Below are positions 61,171 to 64,000 of a stretch of DNA of 64,000 nucleotides, in pieces (the stretch's first letter is position 1; each line of letters opens with the position of its first letter). The stretch comes from Thalassobellus sediminis (GTDB taxonomy: Bacteria > Bacteroidota > Bacteroidia > Flavobacteriales > Flavobacteriaceae). The position numbers and the translations under genes were made by a program. Below the pieces are notes generated by a model. The model was not told the origin of the DNA and made no database searches. It was given only the letters and a program-made list of their open reading frames with translations. The stretch spans positions 372,001-436,000 of the forward strand of contig NZ_JBISCD010000040.1 of NCBI RefSeq assembly GCF_044386045.1. Reading direction: 5' to 3'.

Positions 61171-64000
61171 TTACTCAATAACTATCTTATGAGTTGATTG
61201 CTTATTTTCAGAATTAAATTGAACAATATACAATCCGCTTGATGCTTTAAGTGAAATATCTTGTGTTTGGTTTTTATTAAAATCAATCTTAGATTTAAAA
61301 ACCTCTCTCCCATTCATATCAAAAACACTTAACAACCCATTTCTAATTTCATTGCTGGCTGAAATTTTAAATTTCCCAGAAGACACTGTTGGATAGACTT
61401 TAACTAAATCCTTAAAAGTATTATCATTTACTGATAAAGAACTTGCATCTGCAGTAAATTCACCTGTAAAAATACCTCTTCCATAAGTTGTTGCCATTAC
61501 TGTATTATCTGATGTTCTTAAATCAAAACTAGTAACAATAACATCTTTCATTCCGTTTTGAGATTGGTACCAATTAGGACTAATATCATTAAAATTGAAA
61601 GTCCCCCAAACCCCTAGGTCTGTAGCGATTATTACCTCACTTGTATTTAATGGATTAGCTAATATTGCTCTTACAGGAACATCTGGCAAATCGCCTTCTT
61701 TATTTTGCCATGTTGTACCTCCATCTGAAGTATAGAATACACTAGTAACTCCATAGTTATAGAAAGTGATATATATTTCTAAATCGGTAGCACCTAAATT
61801 AATTGAAGAAATACTACCCAAAAAATCGCCTCCAGTAATATCTTCCCATGTTTCAGTGCCATTGGCATTTGTTATTTTTAACAACTTACCTGTTTCAGTT
61901 CCTACAAATAATGTTTGTGAAGTATTCGTAGAAGATTTAAAAGCGGTAGGAGAAGAATCTAACAATGCATTACTTATTGTGCTAGATGTTGAACGATTAA
62001 CTAATACTCTGTATCTATTTATTTGATAGGTTGTTGTAGGCTCAAAAATTGTTCCATCAGAAAAAAGATAATTTGTTTCACTATCTAAGTCCGCAGGGTT
62101 AATAAATTGCCCTCCAGCACCTGTCCCTTCAATTGTATAGCCACTTGTTACACCAGTAGCATAATCACGGTAATAATAATTACCATTTTGTGTAGAGGTT
62201 ATAATATACTGGTTATCTTTATCAATAAACACATACGTTCCATCACCACCTGTAGGCGATGAAGATTCGTTTATACCTGCAGCAGCATTATTTATAAATT
62301 GTGACCCATTATCTTGAGCTCCAGCTAAAAACTTCACATTAGCTACTTCCTGTCCTATTGAACCATGATAAAATTGTAACGTATTATAATTTTTATTTCT
62401 GGCAGTTATAGATGGTGTTCCTGATAATGAAGTGGCATAATATACACCTCCATCATTTCCATTTACAGCTTTTGTTGGATCAGATGGATCAAAAACAAAA
62501 GCATGATGGTCAGGATGAACCTCACTCAAACCTGTACTAGAATAATATTCTGCAATTTGTACCCAAGTATTTCCTGAATCAGACGACCTAAAAAGATCAA
62601 TTCCTCCTGCATAGACAATAGCATCATTTGTTGGGTCTACCTCTATAGTTAAATTATAATACCCTTGTCCATTTGTAAAATCATTTTGATCAATCCCTGT
62701 ATCAAGATCTACAGGTAAAGGTAAATTCGTTGTTGTTGCAAAAGCATCATCCGTATGTATAATTTTAACCGGAGCAGTTTCTGATAAAGTTTCAGCTAAA
62801 ACATATAAAGTTGATGCATTTGTTCCTGAAACTGCAATTTCTGTACGCTGACCAGAAGGAACTTTATACTTCAGTGTAAAATTAACACCATCAGAAGATG
62901 ATAAAATCTCACCTCCACCATCTGTAAAAACATCTGTGGTTGCAGCAACCCAAACGGTATTATCTGCACTTATTTCTATATCATTTGGTTGAAGTTGATA
63001 ATCATTACTGTTTGAAGAAGATAATAATGGTATTTTAGACCAATTAGAACCACTATTTGTAGATTTATACAAACCAAATTCTTCTGGTCCTAATAAAACA
63101 CTTGGACTTGCTTTTCCATAAAAAGAAGAACCAGCAGCTACATAAACTTCACTATTTCCGCCTCCAATATCTCTAACTATTACATCATTTATATGTTGTA
63201 CTCCAGATCTTGCAGTGTAACCAGAGTAATTTGCATAACCATTTATAGAAACATTTACACCACTTCCTAATTGGTCAATAATAGTTTGTCCGTCTTCCAT
63301 TGATAGCATTAAAGAAGGAATTGTTACCGAATCTCCTTGCGCACCTGCAGACATTATACTCGGACCACCAGCAACATTATTAACAACAATAACTGCGACT
63401 GCTCCTGCATTTTGAGCATTCAATACTTTTTGTGAAAAATCACAAGTTCCTCTATATAAAATAGCTATATTTCCATTAATAGCTCCTGCATTTACAAAAG
63501 CATTACAAGCTTCATTAGGTGCAGCAGTACCATCATCGGCAAGGACTAAGCTTCCTGATATTGGTGTTAAGCTTTCACCAAAAGCGGCTCTAATTCCAAA
63601 ATAATCGCCAGCAATACCAGATGGACTATTAACTGCTACTCTTGCACTGCTTGGATTAAAAGACCCTGGAATTACAGCAGTATTTCCATTAGGTCCTCCA
63701 AAAACTTTAGACCAGCTTGTACCTCCATTTGTAGATTTCCATACTCCATTACCATTTACACTACCTTGAACATACGATTCTCCTGTTCCTACATAAAAAA
63801 CCATTGGATTGTTTGGATCATAAGTTATACAAGAAATAGCTAGGTTATTAGGGATATCAACTTCCGACCAAGGAGAAAGAGAAGATGTTATATCATTATT
63901 TACCCATAAACCACCGCTAACACCTCCAGCGAATACTCTTTTATTTGTAGCATCATTCGGATCAAACATTATAGCTCTAGTTCGTCCTCCTACATTATCC
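61171..64000 (-). CDS. secreted beta-propeller protein with PA insert and type IX secretion tail (5' end outside window)
   Basis: The frame is open to the right edge: upstream of an internal ATG at 63969 it still reads DNVGGRTRAIM, so the N-terminus and signal peptide are missing. At least 943 residues are present. Repeated BNR/sortilin-type motifs (STNGGTSWSKVFGG, STNSGSNWSKI, SSDSGNTWVQIAEY, TSDGGTTWQNKEGD) form beta-propellers. Between the first blades a protease-associated domain is inserted (GNIAILYRGTCDFSQKVLNA, AVAVIVVNN). The last 80 residues (VYPTVSSGKFKIS...GLYIVQF) are a type A T9SS sorting domain. A surface or secreted binding or hydrolytic role is likely; no catalytic site is recognised. 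Confidence 0.85.
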   Translation of the reverse strand, partial: DNVGGRTRAIMFDPNDATNKRVFAGGVSGGLWVNNDITSSLSPWSEVDIPNNLAISCITYDPNNPMVFYVGTGESYVQGSVNGNGVWKSTNGGTSWSKVFGGPNGNTAVIPGSFNPSSARVAVNSPSGIAGDYFGIRAAFGESLTPISGSLVLADDGTAAPNEACNAFVNAGAINGNIAILYRGTCDFSQKVLNAQNAGAVAVIVVNNVAGGPSIMSAGAQGDSVTIPSLMLSMEDGQTIIDQLGSGVNVSINGYANYSGYTARSGVQHINDVIVRDIGGGNSEVYVAAGSSFYGKASPSVLLGPEEFGLYKSTNSGSNWSKIPLLSSSNSNDYQLQPNDIEISADNTVWVAATTDVFTDGGGEILSSSDGVNFTLKYKVPSGQRTEIAVSGTNASTLYVLAETLSETAPVKIIHTDDAFATTTNLPLPVDLDTGIDQNDFTNGQGYYNLTIEVDPTNDAIVYAGGIDLFRSSDSGNTWVQIAEYYSSTGLSEVHPDHHAFVFDPSDPTKAVNGNDGGVYYATSLSGTPSITARNKNYNTLQFYHGSIGQEVANVKFLAGAQDNGSQFINNAAAGINESSSPTGGDGTYVFIDKDNQYIITSTQNGNYYYRDYATGVTSGYTIEGTGAGGQFINPADLDSETNYLFSDGTIFEPTTTYQINRYRVLVNRSTSSTISNALLDSSPTAFKSSTNTSQTLFVGTETGKLLKITNANGTETWEDITGGDFLGSISSINLGATDLEIYITFYNYGVTSVFYTSDGGTTWQNKEGDLPDVPVRAILANPLNTSEVIIATDLGVWGTFNFNDISPNWYQSQNGMKDVIVTSFDLRTSDNTVMATTYGRGIFTGEFTADASSLSVNDNTFKDLVKVYPTVSSGKFKISASNEIRNGLLSVFDMNGREVFKSKIDFNKNQTQDISLKASSGLYIVQFNSENKQSTHKIVIE

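Overview
The window is about 64 kb of AT-rich, gene-dense chromosome from a member of the Bacteroidota, almost certainly a (probably marine) Flavobacteriaceae species. This rests on Bacteroidota-restricted families (DUF2723/GT117, DUF5686-like and DUF5916-like barrels, a type IX secretion sorting tail, two ExbD proteins in one operon, a TonB receptor with an N-terminal carboxypeptidase-like domain). It also rests on repeated use of the phylum's own promoter signature, TTTG-N19-TAnnTTTG, just upstream of start codons. Genus cannot be fixed from the sequence alone. No rRNA, CRISPR array, insertion sequence or prophage is visible; the region looks like stable core chromosome.

Layout. 0.1-4.2 kb: a GT117-type membrane glycosyltransferase overlapping a polysaccharide deacetylase. 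4.3-13.6 kb: a cysteine-free thioredoxin-like protein, a membrane metallophosphoesterase, polA, a methyltransferase, a Sua5-type tRNA t6A enzyme and the radical-SAM protein YgiQ. 13.7-18.5 kb: a CBM9/DUF5916 outer-membrane protein and a P1B-4 type metal-exporting ATPase. 18.7-23.4 kb: the translation block rplM-rpsI-rpsB-tsf-pyrH-frr. 23.4-30.8 kb: a DUF5686-like barrel, an MMPL/RND exporter, asnS, and rpoN with a PAP2-like membrane protein. 30.8-34.0 kb (minus strand): exbB - small membrane protein - exbD - exbD - outer-membrane barrel, an energy-transduction operon. 34.1-37.3 kb: tRNA-Ser(GGA), asparaginase and TatD, a retropepsin-like protease and an orphan NarL-type response regulator. 37.3-37.7 kb: a hairpin-packed non-coding stretch with a tiny membrane ORF. 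37.7-42.4 kb: sucB/odhB and sucA (2-oxoglutarate dehydrogenase), and, across a Fur-like box, an outer-membrane barrel. 42.4-50.5 kb: polyprenyl synthase, then a TetR-TolC-adaptor-RND efflux operon with an operator-like repeat. 50.6-61.1 kb: TonB receptor, aspS, a ClC protein with an altered gating residue, tadA, a zinc-ribbon-like/TonB fusion and dxs. 61.2 kb to the right edge: a large secreted beta-propeller protein with a PA insert and a type IX secretion tail, cut by the window end.

How the genes work together. Much of the window serves the cell envelope: TonB/ExbBD energy supply, TonB receptor, efflux pumps, outer-membrane barrels, a secreted T9SS protein and lipid/glycan enzymes. The rest is housekeeping: replication/repair, translation, TCA cycle and isoprenoid synthesis.

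Most interesting observations. (1) A structured element present in three copies (4.2, 21.8 and 57.75 kb), always downstream of and in the same direction as a gene, with a conserved stem but a different apical insert each time. (2) Twin near-identical hairpins, a 13-bp hairpin and a 36-bp perfect palindrome clustered after the orphan response regulator. (3) Single proteins with altered key residues or unusual architecture: the thioredoxin without cysteines, the ClC with Gln for the gating Glu, a periplasmic CxxC in ExbD, and a four-cysteine cytoplasmic domain fused to a TonB C-terminus. (4) Regulatory sites: a near-consensus Fur box, a TetR-type operator and a composite promoter/terminator at rpoN. 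No clearly new multi-gene defence or biosynthetic system is evident.
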